A DNA stretch of 64,000 nt, from the NCBI GenBank assembly GCA_965279255.1, contig OZ257146.1, positions 62,001-126,000 on the forward strand. The letters run 5' to 3'. Of the stretch, positions 1 through 8,509 are shown in pieces. A program made the translations under genes and the position numbers. The stretch comes from CAMFLJ01 sp965279255 (lineage in GTDB: Bacteria > Actinomycetota > Acidimicrobiia > Acidimicrobiales > Acidimicrobilacustridaceae). Every line of letters starts with the position of its first letter. Position 1 is the stretch's first letter. Below the pieces are notes generated by a model. It searched no databases, was not told where the DNA came from, and saw only the letters and a program-made list of their open reading frames with translations.

Positions 1-33
1 GCGACCACCGGGTCGAGCGACCGCGAGGCCATG

Positions 34-216
34 TCAGCCGAGGGCGGCGGTGAAGACCGCCCACAGCAGCACCACGGCGAGGCCGAGGGCGGCGGCGGCG
101 AGGATGCCCAGGCCCACGAGGAACACGACGAGGGAGAGCCCGCTGCGCGCCCGCTGCACGCCGGTCGGGCCGATGTCGTCGCCGAGGACGGGCTTGAAGG
201 GATCGGAGCTGGCCAC
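34..216 (-). CDS. Small single-pass membrane protein
   Basis: A 60-residue protein starting at a GTG (VASSDPFKP...). The first ~25 residues are polar. They are followed by one long hydrophobic segment (about residues 30-57, rich in V, L, A, G) that runs almost to the C-terminus, so it is probably a tail-anchored inner-membrane protein. The open frame continues further upstream, but that part is Pro/Arg-rich and looks non-coding, so I take the internal GTG as the start. It is divergent to the PDZ-Lon protease gene. Small membrane proteins of this kind are often seen beside that gene in actinobacteria, but I do not recognise a named family and no function is assigned. Confidence 0.6.
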   Translation of the reverse strand: MASSDPFKPVLGDDIGPTGVQRARSGLSLVVFLVGLGILAAAALGLAVVLLWAVFTAALG

Positions 217-356
217 CGCCGACCATCCTCGCGCCCCGGGAGCGGTCCGACGCGTTGGGGGCGGCCAACGGCTCGCCGTCGGGTGGGCGGGTGGGTGCGG
301 TGGCAGGGGGTCGGTCGCGTGGCAGGCTGAGCCGCCGCCATCTCGTTGGAGCACCC

Positions 357-1526
357 TTGACCATCGACGAGCTCGTCACCACAGAGCCCGGGGAGGAGCC
401 CCCGCCCCCGCCGCGTCGCTGGTCTCCGCGCGCCCGGTGGGCCGCCGCCATCGTGGGTGTCGTGCTGGTGGGCCTGGTCACCGCCGGCCTGCTGGTGAAG
501 CTGCCGTACTACACGCTCAGCCCCGGCTCCTCCCGTGCCACCGAGCCGCTCATCAGCGTCGAGGGGGCCGAGACCTTCGATGCGCCCGGCAACGTCGACT
601 TCCTCACGGTGTCGTTGCGCGAGGCCACCCCGGTCGAGCTGCTCGCCGCCTGGATCAACCCCGCGGTCGACGTGAAGTCGCGGGACGAGATCCTCGGCAC
701 GCAGTCGCCGGAGGAGAACCGCCAGGTCAACCTCCAGATGATGAGCGACTCCAAGGACGCCGCCACCTACCAGGCTCTGTACCGCCTGGGCTACGACATC
801 CCGACCTCGGGCTCCGGTGCGGTCGTCGCCCGGGTCGAGCAGGGCAGTCCGGCCGACGGGAAGCTGAAGGTGGGCGACGTCATCACCTCGGTGAACGGCA
901 CGCCCGTCAAGCTCAACAGCGACCTCGTGTCGGTGATCGGCGCCGAGCCGCCAGGCACCGAGCTCACGATGGAGGTCACCACCCTCGACCTCCCCGAGCT
1001 CCGGGAGACGGGTGAGGGCACCGAGCCCGGCGACGGCACCGAGCCGGGCCAGACCCGCACCGTCCAGGTCACCCTGGGCGCCAGGCCCGACGACCCGGCC
1101 AAGGGCTTCCTCGGCGTCTCGACCTTCACCCGTGACCTCACGTTCGACTTCCCGGTGCAGGTCACCATCGACTCCGGGCGCGTCGGTGGCCCGTCGGCCG
1201 GCCTCGCCTTCACCCTCGGCCTGCTCGACGTGCTCACCCCCGACAGCATCACCGGCGGGCTCAAGATCGCCACCACCGGCACCATGAGCCTCGACGGCTC
1301 GGTGGGGCCGGTCGGCGGGGTCCACCAGAAGGTCGTGGCGGCCAAGCGGGAGGGCGTCGAGCTGATGCTGGTCCCGAGCAGCGAGCTCGACGAGGCCCGC
1401 ACGTACGCCGACGGGCTGCGCATCGAGCCGGTCGACGACCTCGACCAGGCCCTCGCGGTGCTGGCGACCGTCGGTGGCGGCGACGACGTGCTTCCTCCGG
1501 AGCCCACCTCGGCCAACGTCGGCTGA
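357..1526 (+). CDS. PDZ-domain Lon-like (S16) serine protease, YlbL type
   Basis: Membrane-anchored ATP-independent Lon-like protease of about 389 residues. It has a Pro-rich cytoplasmic start, one transmembrane helix (about residues 28-48), a PDZ domain (about 150-230) and a C-terminal Lon/S16 catalytic domain. The Ser-Lys dyad is visible: Ser280 in GGPSAG and Lys325 in VHQKVV. I chose a TTG start because GGAG lies five bases upstream and the protein N-terminal to it in the same frame is low-complexity Arg/Gly. The family cuts envelope or membrane-associated substrates; B. subtilis YlbL is the model, though the substrate here is unknown. Next to UPF0182 and a DivIVA-type gene, as is common in actinobacteria, it is likely part of envelope maintenance. 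Confidence 0.88.
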   Translation: MTIDELVTTEPGEEPPPPPRRWSPRARWAAAIVGVVLVGLVTAGLLVKLPYYTLSPGSSRATEPLISVEGAETFDAPGNVDFLTVSLREATPVELLAAWINPAVDVKSRDEILGTQSPEENRQVNLQMMSDSKDAATYQALYRLGYDIPTSGSGAVVARVEQGSPADGKLKVGDVITSVNGTPVKLNSDLVSVIGAEPPGTELTMEVTTLDLPELRETGEGTEPGDGTEPGQTRTVQVTLGARPDDPAKGFLGVSTFTRDLTFDFPVQVTIDSGRVGGPSAGLAFTLGLLDVLTPDSITGGLKIATTGTMSLDGSVGPVGGVHQKVVAAKREGVELMLVPSSELDEARTYADGLRIEPVDDLDQALAVLATVGGGDDVLPPEPTSANVG

Positions 1527-1632
1527 CGAGCGGCGAGGCCGTTCCCGGCCGTCGCACCGGCCGATCGGCGCGTCGTCCGAGGTCACCGAGCATCACCGGT
1601 CGCCCGGGTGGCCGTCGGTACCATCGCCGTCG

Positions 1633-3591
1633 ATGGCCGACACTCCCGCGCCGATCGATCCGGACCGCATCCTCGAGCACACGTTCACCGCGGTGCGTCG
1701 GGGCTACGACCCGCTCGAGGTCCAGCGCTACCTGCTCCAGATCGCCAACCAGCTCCGCTCCGGTCGTGACCGGGAGGCCGAGTTGCGCCACCAGCTCGAG
1801 GAGGCCGACAAGCGCACCGCGCCCATCGACGACCTCGACCCCGCGCAGCTCGCCCGCCTCCTCGGCGACGAGACCGCCCGGGTCCTCGAGGCGGCCCAGG
1901 GTGCCGCCGGCGAGATCAGGGCCAAGGCCGAGGAGAACGTGTCCCGCCTCCTGCGCGAGGCCCGCGACGAGTCCCAGCAGATGCGCGAGGACGCCGAGAG
2001 CGTGCTGTCGCGCAAGACCGCCGAGGCCGACGAGGCCGCCGCCGTCATCCGGGCCGAGGCCGAAGCGGTGATCGAGGCCGCCCGGGCCGAGGCCGCGGAG
2101 CTGGTCGAGGCCGGTCGCCAGGAGGGCCGCGACATGGTCGGCGAGGCCCAGAAGGTCCGCCAGCGCATGCTCGACGACCTCTCCCGTCGCCGGAAGCTGC
2201 TGCGCCAGCAGATCGAGCAGCTCCAGGCCGGTCGCGACCGCCTCCTCTCGGCCTACGACGTGGTGCGCGAGACCCTCGACGTCGCCACCGAGGAGCTCCA
2301 CATCGCCCTGCCCGAGGCCAAGCTGGCGGCCGAGACCGCCTCGCTGAAGGACGGCGACGACGACGACGAGGTGTTCGAGTCCGAGATCGGCGCGGCTGCG
2401 GCGGCCGGCGCCGCCGAAGAGGCCGCGGAGTCCGCGGAGCCAGCTGATGCGGCCGACGACGCCACCGCTGACGACGCCGCCGCACCCGAGGCCGAGGTCG
2501 ACACCCCCGACACCGACGAGGCGGCCGACGACGACGACGATGCCGAGCCGGTCGACGCCGCCCTCGGCGCCGACGACGCGGTCGTGGTCGACGAGCCCGA
2601 CGACGAGGCCCTCGCTCCCGACCCGGTCGAGGGGCGCCACTCCTCGTCGGTGAAGATCGTGAAGACCGCCGGCGGCGACGCCGCGGAGGCCGTCGAGGCC
2701 GAGCGGGCCGACAAGGCCGCCACCGTGTTCGCCCGCCTGCGGGAGGAGGAGGTCGTCGTCACGGCCACCGACGCCGACGGCGACACCCTCGAGATCGAGG
2801 TCATCGAGACCGCCCTCGAGGCCGTCGACGAGGTCTACGCCGCCGAGGCCGCGGCCCAGGCCGCCGACGCCGGTGACGACGAGACCGCGTCCGAGGTCGA
2901 CGACGAGGCCGACACCGGCCCGGTCGACCCCGCCGAGGAGCTGCTGGTGCGTCGCGACGCCGCCGTCGCCGACCTCGAGCGCAACCTCGCCCGCCGCCTC
3001 AAGCGCGAGCTCTCCGACGAGCAGAACGAGCTGCTGGCCTCGCTCAGCGCCGCCAAGGGCTCGCCGACCGCCGCCGACGTGCTCCCGGCCCCCGAGGCCC
3101 ACGTCGAGCGCTTCCAGGCCATCGCCCTGCCCACGCTGGCTGCGGCGGCCACCGCCGGTGCCGACCTCGTCTCCACCGTCGCCGGCCCGCCCGCCGCACC
3201 CACCTCCGTCGCCGATCTGGCCGCCGAGGTCGCCGCCGACATCGTGGCCCCCCTGCGGGAGCGCCTCGAGCGGGCCTTCGCCGACTCCGACGGCCATCCC
3301 GACGACGTCGCCCAGAGCATCCGCTCCTGCTACCGGGAGTGGAAGGGCCAGCGGGTCGACCAGGTCGCCGCCCACGCGGTGGTGGCCGCCACCAACCGGG
3401 GCCTGCTCGACGGCCTCCCCGAGGGCACCCTCGTGCGCTGGGTCGTGGCCGACGGCGACAACCCCTCGCCCGACTGCGACGACAACGCGCTGGCCGGCGC
3501 GGTGGTCCGGGGAGAGCCGTTCCCGACCGGCCACACGGCCCCGCCGCTGCATCCGTCGTGCCGTTGCATGGTCGTCCCGGCCGACACCTGA
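1633..3591 (+). CDS. DivIVA-type coiled-coil protein with C-terminal phage MuF-like domain
   Basis: A 652-residue acidic protein. Residues ~5-40 (ILEHTFTAVRRGYDPLEVQRYL) match the DivIVA N-terminal membrane-curvature domain. A long Ala/Glu/Arg coiled coil follows to about residue 220, then an Asp/Glu/Ala-rich linker (about 240-420). The last ~120 residues do not look like DivIVA. They resemble the C-terminus of phage Mu gpF/SPP1 gp7 head-morphogenesis proteins: an Arg/Ala-rich helix, an ATNRG segment, a Trp, then PDCD (Cys615) ... LAGAVV ... LHPSCRC (His640, Cys643, Cys645). The ATG is chosen because DivIVA homology begins there. Gene order (PDZ-Lon, this gene, UPF0182) implies a cell-envelope or pole role. 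The MuF part is inferred from motif spacing and should be tested by profile search. Confidence 0.8.
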   Translation: MADTPAPIDPDRILEHTFTAVRRGYDPLEVQRYLLQIANQLRSGRDREAELRHQLEEADKRTAPIDDLDPAQLARLLGDETARVLEAAQGAAGEIRAKAEENVSRLLREARDESQQMREDAESVLSRKTAEADEAAAVIRAEAEAVIEAARAEAAELVEAGRQEGRDMVGEAQKVRQRMLDDLSRRRKLLRQQIEQLQAGRDRLLSAYDVVRETLDVATEELHIALPEAKLAAETASLKDGDDDDEVFESEIGAAAAAGAAEEAAESAEPADAADDATADDAAAPEAEVDTPDTDEAADDDDDAEPVDAALGADDAVVVDEPDDEALAPDPVEGRHSSSVKIVKTAGGDAAEAVEAERADKAATVFARLREEEVVVTATDADGDTLEIEVIETALEAVDEVYAAEAAAQAADAGDDETASEVDDEADTGPVDPAEELLVRRDAAVADLERNLARRLKRELSDEQNELLASLSAAKGSPTAADVLPAPEAHVERFQAIALPTLAAAATAGADLVSTVAGPPAAPTSVADLAAEVAADIVAPLRERLERAFADSDGHPDDVAQSIRSCYREWKGQRVDQVAAHAVVAATNRGLLDGLPEGTLVRWVVADGDNPSPDCDDNALAGAVVRGEPFPTGHTAPPLHPSCRCMVVPADT

Positions 3592-3650
3592 GCGAGGCCC
3601 TGGGGCCCCGACGCCGCCGACCCCCCGGTTCACCCGTAGGCTGACCGGCG

Positions 3651-6600
3651 ATGCGCGTCCCAACCGACATGCCCAAGCGCCGACGCAGTTCCGGACGTGG
3701 GCGGATCATCGTCATCGTCGTCATCGCGGTGGCGTTCCTGCTGATCACGTCCCTGCGCGGCCTCGCCGGCTTCTGGACCGACTACCTGTGGTTCGACTCC
3801 CTCGGGCTGTCATCGGTGTTCTCCGGGGTGCTCGGCGCCAAGATCGCCCTCGGGATCATCTTCACCGGCGTCTTCTTCGTGCTCACGTTCGCGAGCCTCA
3901 CCGTCGCCGACCGGGTCGCCCCGAAGAACCGCACGCTCGGGCCCGAGGACGACCTGCTCAACCGCTACCACGCGGTCGTCGACCGGCGGGCCACGCTGTT
4001 CCGGGCGCTGGTGTCGCTCGTGCTCGGCCTCATCGCCGGTGTCGGCATGTCGAGCGAGTGGAACCAGTGGATCCTGTTCCGCAACGGCGGCTCGTTCGGC
4101 GTCAAGGACCAGACGTTCCAGACCGACGTCGGCTTCTACGTCTTCAAGCTGCCCTTCTACATCACCATCGTGAACTGGCTGTTCGCCTCGGGCGTCATCA
4201 TCCTGCTCGTCACGGTCGTCGCCCACTACCTCAACGGCGGCATCCGCCTGCAGTCCCCGATCCAGCGGGTCACCCCGCAGGTCAAGGCCCACATCTCGGT
4301 CATCCTCGGTCTGCTCGCCCTGGTGAAGGCGGCCGATTACTGGCTCCAGCGCTACGCCCTCACCTGGTCGACCCGGGGCACCGTCGACGGCGCCACCTAC
4401 ACCGACGTGAAGGCCCAGCTGCCGGCCATCTACCTGCTGCTGTTCATCGCCCTGCTGTCGTTCGGGCTGTTCATCTACAACATCTGGCGGCGCGGCTGGG
4501 TGCTGCCCGTGGTGGCCGTCGGCCTGTGGGCGCTCGTGTCGGTCGTGGCGGGCGTGGCCTACCCGGCGTTCATCCAGCGCTTCCGGGTGGAGCCCGAGGA
4601 GTCCTCCAAGGAGGCTCCGTACATCCAGCACAACATCGAGGCCACCCGCGACGCCCTCGGCCTCAACGAGGTCCAGACCAAGGCGTTCGACTACACCGAC
4701 GACCAGGTGGCCACCTCCGAGGCGATCGACAAGAACCCGGGCACGATCCGCAACGTGCGCCTGCTCGACCCGTCGATCGTGCCGCCGACGTACCAGAGCC
4801 AGCAGGGCCTCCTCGGCTTCTACCGGTTCAACGAGCTCGACGTCGACCGGTACCCGGTGGCGGCGACCAACCCCGACGATGTCAACTCCACGCTGCCGGC
4901 CGAGACCACCCAGGTCGTGCTGGGCGCCCGCGATCTCTACACGAGCGGCATCCCCCAGCCGTCGTGGGAGGGCACGCACCTCGCCTACACCCACGGCTAC
5001 GGGCTGGCGCTCGCGCCGGCCAACACCACCAACACCGACGGGGCTCCCGACTACCTGGTCCGCGACGTGCCGGTCGAGGTGCAGGAGAACCAGATCAACC
5101 TCAAGATCGACCAGCCGCAGCTGTACTACGGCGAGAACCTGCCCGGCTACGCCATCACCAACACGGGGCGCGCCGAGGTCGACTACACGGGCATCGCCGA
5201 GGGCGAGGGGCAGAGCACGTACTCCGGCACCGGCGGCGTGAAGCTCGACTCGTTCACCCGCAAGGCGGCGTTCGCGCTCCGCTTCGCGGACTGGAACCTG
5301 ATCGTCTCCAACTTCCTCACCAGCGACTCCCGCATCGTGTTCGAGCGCGACATCCGCGCCCGCATCGAGAAGGTCGCCCCCTTCATGGAGTGGGACTCCG
5401 ACCCGTACCCCGTGGTGCAGGACGGCCGGGTCGTCTACATCTGGGACGGCTACACCAGCACGAACAAGTACCCCAACGCCCAGCAGGCCGACACCACCGG
5501 CCTGCCGTCGGGCAGCGGCCTCTCCGGCGGCGGCCTCAACTACGTGCGCAACTCGGTGAAGGCCGTGCTCGACAGCTACGACGGCACGGTGAAGCTGTAC
5601 GTCGTCGATCCGAGCGACCCCATCGTCACCGCGTACGAGAAGGCCTTCCCGGCGCTCTTCTACCCGGTCGACGAGATGCCCCAGGAGCTGCGGGCCCACT
5701 GGCGCTACCCGGAGGACCTCTTCCGCCTCCAGACCAACATGTACGGCCGCTACCACATCACCGACCCGCAGACCTTCTACGAGAAGACCTCGGCGTGGGC
5801 GGTCGCCAACGACCCGGGCACCTCGGTGGGTGGCACCAGCGCCGCCGCCGCCCAATCGGCGACCGCGTTGGGCACCGGCCAGGTGCTGCCGACCGCGACC
5901 AAGCGCATCGACCCCTTCTACCAACTGCTCCAGCTGCCGGGCGAGACGCAGGAGTCGTTCGTCATGAGCCGGCCGTTCGTGCCGTTCTCGGAGACGCAGT
6001 CTCAGTCGGGGTCCCGCCAGACGCTCACGTCGTTCATGGTCGCCGACAGCGATCCCGACGACTACGGGAAGATCACCGTCTACGAGATGCCCTCCGGGCA
6101 GCAGATCAACGGCCCCTCGCTCGCCAACTCGGCGATCTCCCAGAACCAGGTCGTGTCGACCCTCATCACCCAGCTGAACCAGCAGGGCTCGAGGGTGCAG
6201 TACGGCAACATGCTGCTGGTCCCGCTCGAGAACTCGATCCTCTACGTGCGGCCGCTCTACGTCGCGGCTGACGCCAACGCGGTGCCGCAGCTGAAGCAGG
6301 TCATCGTGGTCTCGGGCGACCGGGTGGCGATGCGCCCGACGCTCCGGGCGGCCATCGAGCAGCTCTACCCGAACTCCAGCCCGGAGACGGTGGAGAGCCG
6401 GACGATCACCCAGATCGGTGGCACCGGCTCGACGACCGATCCGAACTCCGGCTCGAGCTCGTCGACCACCACCACCGTGCCGGGCGGCAGCACCAGCACC
6501 ACTGTCCCGCCGGCCACCGGCGGTGAGACCGTCGACCAGCTCGTGGCGCTGGCGGTGCAGGCCCTCAACGACGCCGACGCGGCTCTCAAGAACGGCGACC

Positions 6601-6740
6601 TCGCCGGCTACCAGGCCAAGGTCGAGGAGGCGTCGCAGTACCTCGGACAGGCCCAGCAGCTGACGGCGTCCGGCACCGCGCAGGCGACGGTGCCGTCCAC
6701 CATCGCCCCGACCACCACGATCGCCGGCACGCCCGCCTAG
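3651..6740 (+). CDS. UPF0182 family membrane protein
   Basis: Large membrane protein (1029 residues) of the UPF0182/COG1615 family, widespread in actinobacteria and of unknown biochemical function. After a basic start (MPKRRRSSGRGR) come roughly seven hydrophobic helices within the first ~310 residues, then a large extracytoplasmic region with family-typical stretches (VRNSVKAVLDSYDGTV, AYEKAFPALFYP). The tail, after about residue 910, is a Ser/Thr/Gly-rich linker followed by a short helical segment. Length fits the family. The start is the first ATG; a second ATG six codons on is equally possible. The stop codon lies inside a strong hairpin (separate entry). Confidence 0.92.
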   Translation: MRVPTDMPKRRRSSGRGRIIVIVVIAVAFLLITSLRGLAGFWTDYLWFDSLGLSSVFSGVLGAKIALGIIFTGVFFVLTFASLTVADRVAPKNRTLGPEDDLLNRYHAVVDRRATLFRALVSLVLGLIAGVGMSSEWNQWILFRNGGSFGVKDQTFQTDVGFYVFKLPFYITIVNWLFASGVIILLVTVVAHYLNGGIRLQSPIQRVTPQVKAHISVILGLLALVKAADYWLQRYALTWSTRGTVDGATYTDVKAQLPAIYLLLFIALLSFGLFIYNIWRRGWVLPVVAVGLWALVSVVAGVAYPAFIQRFRVEPEESSKEAPYIQHNIEATRDALGLNEVQTKAFDYTDDQVATSEAIDKNPGTIRNVRLLDPSIVPPTYQSQQGLLGFYRFNELDVDRYPVAATNPDDVNSTLPAETTQVVLGARDLYTSGIPQPSWEGTHLAYTHGYGLALAPANTTNTDGAPDYLVRDVPVEVQENQINLKIDQPQLYYGENLPGYAITNTGRAEVDYTGIAEGEGQSTYSGTGGVKLDSFTRKAAFALRFADWNLIVSNFLTSDSRIVFERDIRARIEKVAPFMEWDSDPYPVVQDGRVVYIWDGYTSTNKYPNAQQADTTGLPSGSGLSGGGLNYVRNSVKAVLDSYDGTVKLYVVDPSDPIVTAYEKAFPALFYPVDEMPQELRAHWRYPEDLFRLQTNMYGRYHITDPQTFYEKTSAWAVANDPGTSVGGTSAAAAQSATALGTGQVLPTATKRIDPFYQLLQLPGETQESFVMSRPFVPFSETQSQSGSRQTLTSFMVADSDPDDYGKITVYEMPSGQQINGPSLANSAISQNQVVSTLITQLNQQGSRVQYGNMLLVPLENSILYVRPLYVAADANAVPQLKQVIVVSGDRVAMRPTLRAAIEQLYPNSSPETVESRTITQIGGTGSTTDPNSGSSSSTTTTVPGGSTSTTVPPATGGETVDQLVALAVQALNDADAALKNGDLAGYQAKVEEASQYLGQAQQLTASGTAQATVPSTIAPTTTIAGTPA

Positions 6741-6750
6741 GGCGTGCCGG
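6724..6750. terminator. Hairpin over the UPF0182 stop codon
   Basis: Perfect 11-bp stem: CCGGCACGCCC (6724-6734) pairs with GGGCGTGCCGG (6740-6750) across a 5-nt loop holding most of the stop codon. It lies between convergent genes (UPF0182 ends at 6740, the TetR gene at 6790), so a bidirectional terminator is likely. There is no T-run, as is common in GC-rich actinobacteria. Confidence 0.7.
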
Positions 6751-6789
6751 TCGGTCCGTGCCTCGGCGGTCCGGTGCTCGTGCCCGCTG

Positions 6790-7386
6790 TCAGCGGGGCC
6801 GGGGCCAGGTGCCGCTGTCGAGGGCGGTCACGAACAGCTCGACGGTCTGGGTGAGGGCGTCGTCGGCGTCGCGCCGGTCGGCGGCGGTGTCGGTGCCGGC
6901 CTGTGAGAGGCCCCGCACCGACGCGCTGAACACCCGGTGGGCGATGGCGACCTGCTCGGTGTCGAGCCCGAAGCCGGCGAGGGTGGCCCGGATCGGCTCG
7001 GCCAGCCGGGCGCCCTTCGCCCGGAAGTCGGGGTCGCCGGCCGTCGCGTAGGCGTTGATGGCCGCGATGCGGCCCCGGTGGGCGCGGGAGAAGTCGCGCT
7101 CGACGGTGGCGATGGCGGTGAGGGCGTCGCCGCCGCTGCGCCCGAGGGCGGCCCGCCAGACCTCGTCGGCCAGCTCGTCGATGGCGAGCAGGGCGACCTC
7201 GCGGCGGAGGTCGTCGAGGCCGTCGACGTGGGTGTAGAGCGAGCTGACGTGGCGGTCGACCGCCTGGGCCGCGCCCGAGAGGGTGAGGCGCGACCAGCCG
7301 TCGCGGTCGGCGAGGTCGGCCGCGGCCCGCACGAGGGTCGCCTTGTCGAGGAAGGGCCCCGCGGTGCGGGCGCGGCCGGCGCTCAC
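6790..7386 (-). CDS. TetR family transcriptional regulator
   Basis: A 198-residue regulator with an N-terminal TetR helix-turn-helix (about residues 34-53: LTLSGAAQAVDRHVSSLYTH) and an all-helical C-terminal ligand domain that looks like TetR_C type regulators. The GTG start overlaps the stop codon of the amidohydrolase gene (GTGA), so the two are translationally coupled. It is the last gene of a minus-strand operon for CoA-linked catabolism and plausibly represses it, with an acyl-CoA or substrate acid as inducer; that is inference. A candidate operator dyad lies at the head of the operon (12534-12548). Confidence 0.85.
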   Translation of the reverse strand: MSAGRARTAGPFLDKATLVRAAADLADRDGWSRLTLSGAAQAVDRHVSSLYTHVDGLDDLRREVALLAIDELADEVWRAALGRSGGDALTAIATVERDFSRAHRGRIAAINAYATAGDPDFRAKGARLAEPIRATLAGFGLDTEQVAIAHRVFSASVRGLSQAGTDTAADRRDADDALTQTVELFVTALDSGTWPRPR

Positions 7387-8495
7387 AGGTTCCAGATCCT
7401 CACGGCGTTGTCGCACAGCATCTTGCGGCGCTCGTCGTCGGGGAGGTCGGCGAAGACGTGCTCGATGACGTCCTGGGAGTCGGGCCAGCTGGTGACCGGG
7501 TGCGGGAAGTCGGTCGACCACATGATGTTGTCGACGCCGATCTCGTGGCGCAGGAGCTTGATGCCCCGGGGCTCGTCGATGAAGGTCACCGCGATGTTGC
7601 GGTGGAAGTAGGTGCTCGGGAGGGCGGTGAGGTTCTCGAACACGTAGCCCTGGCGGGTGACCATGTCGTCGATGGTCTCGAGGTACCAGGCGATCCAGCC
7701 GACGCCCGGCTCGACGAACACGATCTTCAGGTCGGGGTGGCGCTCGAGCACGCCGGTGAGCAGCCACATGCCGAGGGCCTCGGCCGTGGTGAGGGCGACC
7801 TGGCCGACCATCACGCCCTTCTGCGGGGTGGGGTCGCGGCGGGTGAGGTCGTCGAGCGAGGTGTTCACGCCGATGTGGCAGCACAGCGGCAGGCCGGACT
7901 CCTCGACGGCGGTCCAGAGCGGGTCGTAGGACTCGTCGAAGTAGTCGGGGGCGCCGATCTCGTTCGGGAACACGGGGATCTGGAGCGATTTGCCGCCCAT
8001 GGCCTGCACCCGCTTCACCTCGGCCACCGCGGCGGGCACGTCGCGGATCGGGATCTGGTAGCTGACGACCAGGCGGCGGGGGTCGGCCGAGGCGAAGTCG
8101 GCCAGCACGTCGTTGAAGGCACGGGTGGCCTCGGTGGAGCCGTGCTCCATGTCGCCGATGTACCGGAAGGCGCTGACCTCGGAGTAGATGACCTCGACGT
8201 CGACCCCGTCGGCGGTCATGTCGGCCAGGCGCTCCTGGCCGTCGCGGTACCCCGGCCGGGTGAAGGCGGCATGGGGGTTGCGGGTCATGGCGTCGGTGTT
8301 GGTCTTGGCCTGGGCCATGTTGGCGGCCATGCGGGCGGCGAAGGCCTGCTGGGCCCGGTCGTACTCGGCGTGGAAGGCCGGGTCGAGCTTGGCCTTGATC
8401 TGCGACTGGTCGATGGCGACGTGGGAGTCGGCGGAGACCACCCGCTCACCATGGCGGTTGAGGACGATGTCGGACTGGGCGTCGGTGACGGTCAT
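7383..8495 (-). CDS. Amidohydrolase family 2 (TIM-barrel metal hydrolase/decarboxylase)
   Basis: A 370-residue protein of the amidohydrolase_2 superfamily (ACMSD/5-carboxyvanillate decarboxylase-like). Visible metal-site motifs are ADSHV near residue 23, CHIGVN in the middle and STDFPHP near the C-terminus, with a typical VEPGVGWIAWYLE strand. Members hydrolyse or decarboxylate ring and acid substrates. Here the gene sits inside an operon with CoA-transferase, OB-fold and thiolase genes, so a side-chain or ring-cleavage intermediate is likely; the substrate is not deducible. A ribosome binding site (AGGGGGACC) precedes the ATG in the 14-bp gap after the thiolase gene, and the 3' end overlaps the TetR gene by 4 nt. 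Confidence 0.86.
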   Translation of the reverse strand: MTVTDAQSDIVLNRHGERVVSADSHVAIDQSQIKAKLDPAFHAEYDRAQQAFAARMAANMAQAKTNTDAMTRNPHAAFTRPGYRDGQERLADMTADGVDVEVIYSEVSAFRYIGDMEHGSTEATRAFNDVLADFASADPRRLVVSYQIPIRDVPAAVAEVKRVQAMGGKSLQIPVFPNEIGAPDYFDESYDPLWTAVEESGLPLCCHIGVNTSLDDLTRRDPTPQKGVMVGQVALTTAEALGMWLLTGVLERHPDLKIVFVEPGVGWIAWYLETIDDMVTRQGYVFENLTALPSTYFHRNIAVTFIDEPRGIKLLRHEIGVDNIMWSTDFPHPVTSWPDSQDVIEHVFADLPDDERRKMLCDNAVRIWNL

Positions 8496-8509
8496 GGTTT
8501 TGGTCCCCC

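Noticed and set aside
1261..3663. 800-codon antisense open frame over the DivIVA-type gene
   Set aside because: Gly/Val/Arg repetitive translation with no domain. It is the mirror of Ala/Glu/Asp codons in very GC-rich DNA.
2873..6271. 1132-codon frame on the + strand overlapping the UPF0182 gene
   Set aside because: Arg/Pro-rich throughout, no hydrophobic helices. The UPF0182 frame has strong family motifs.
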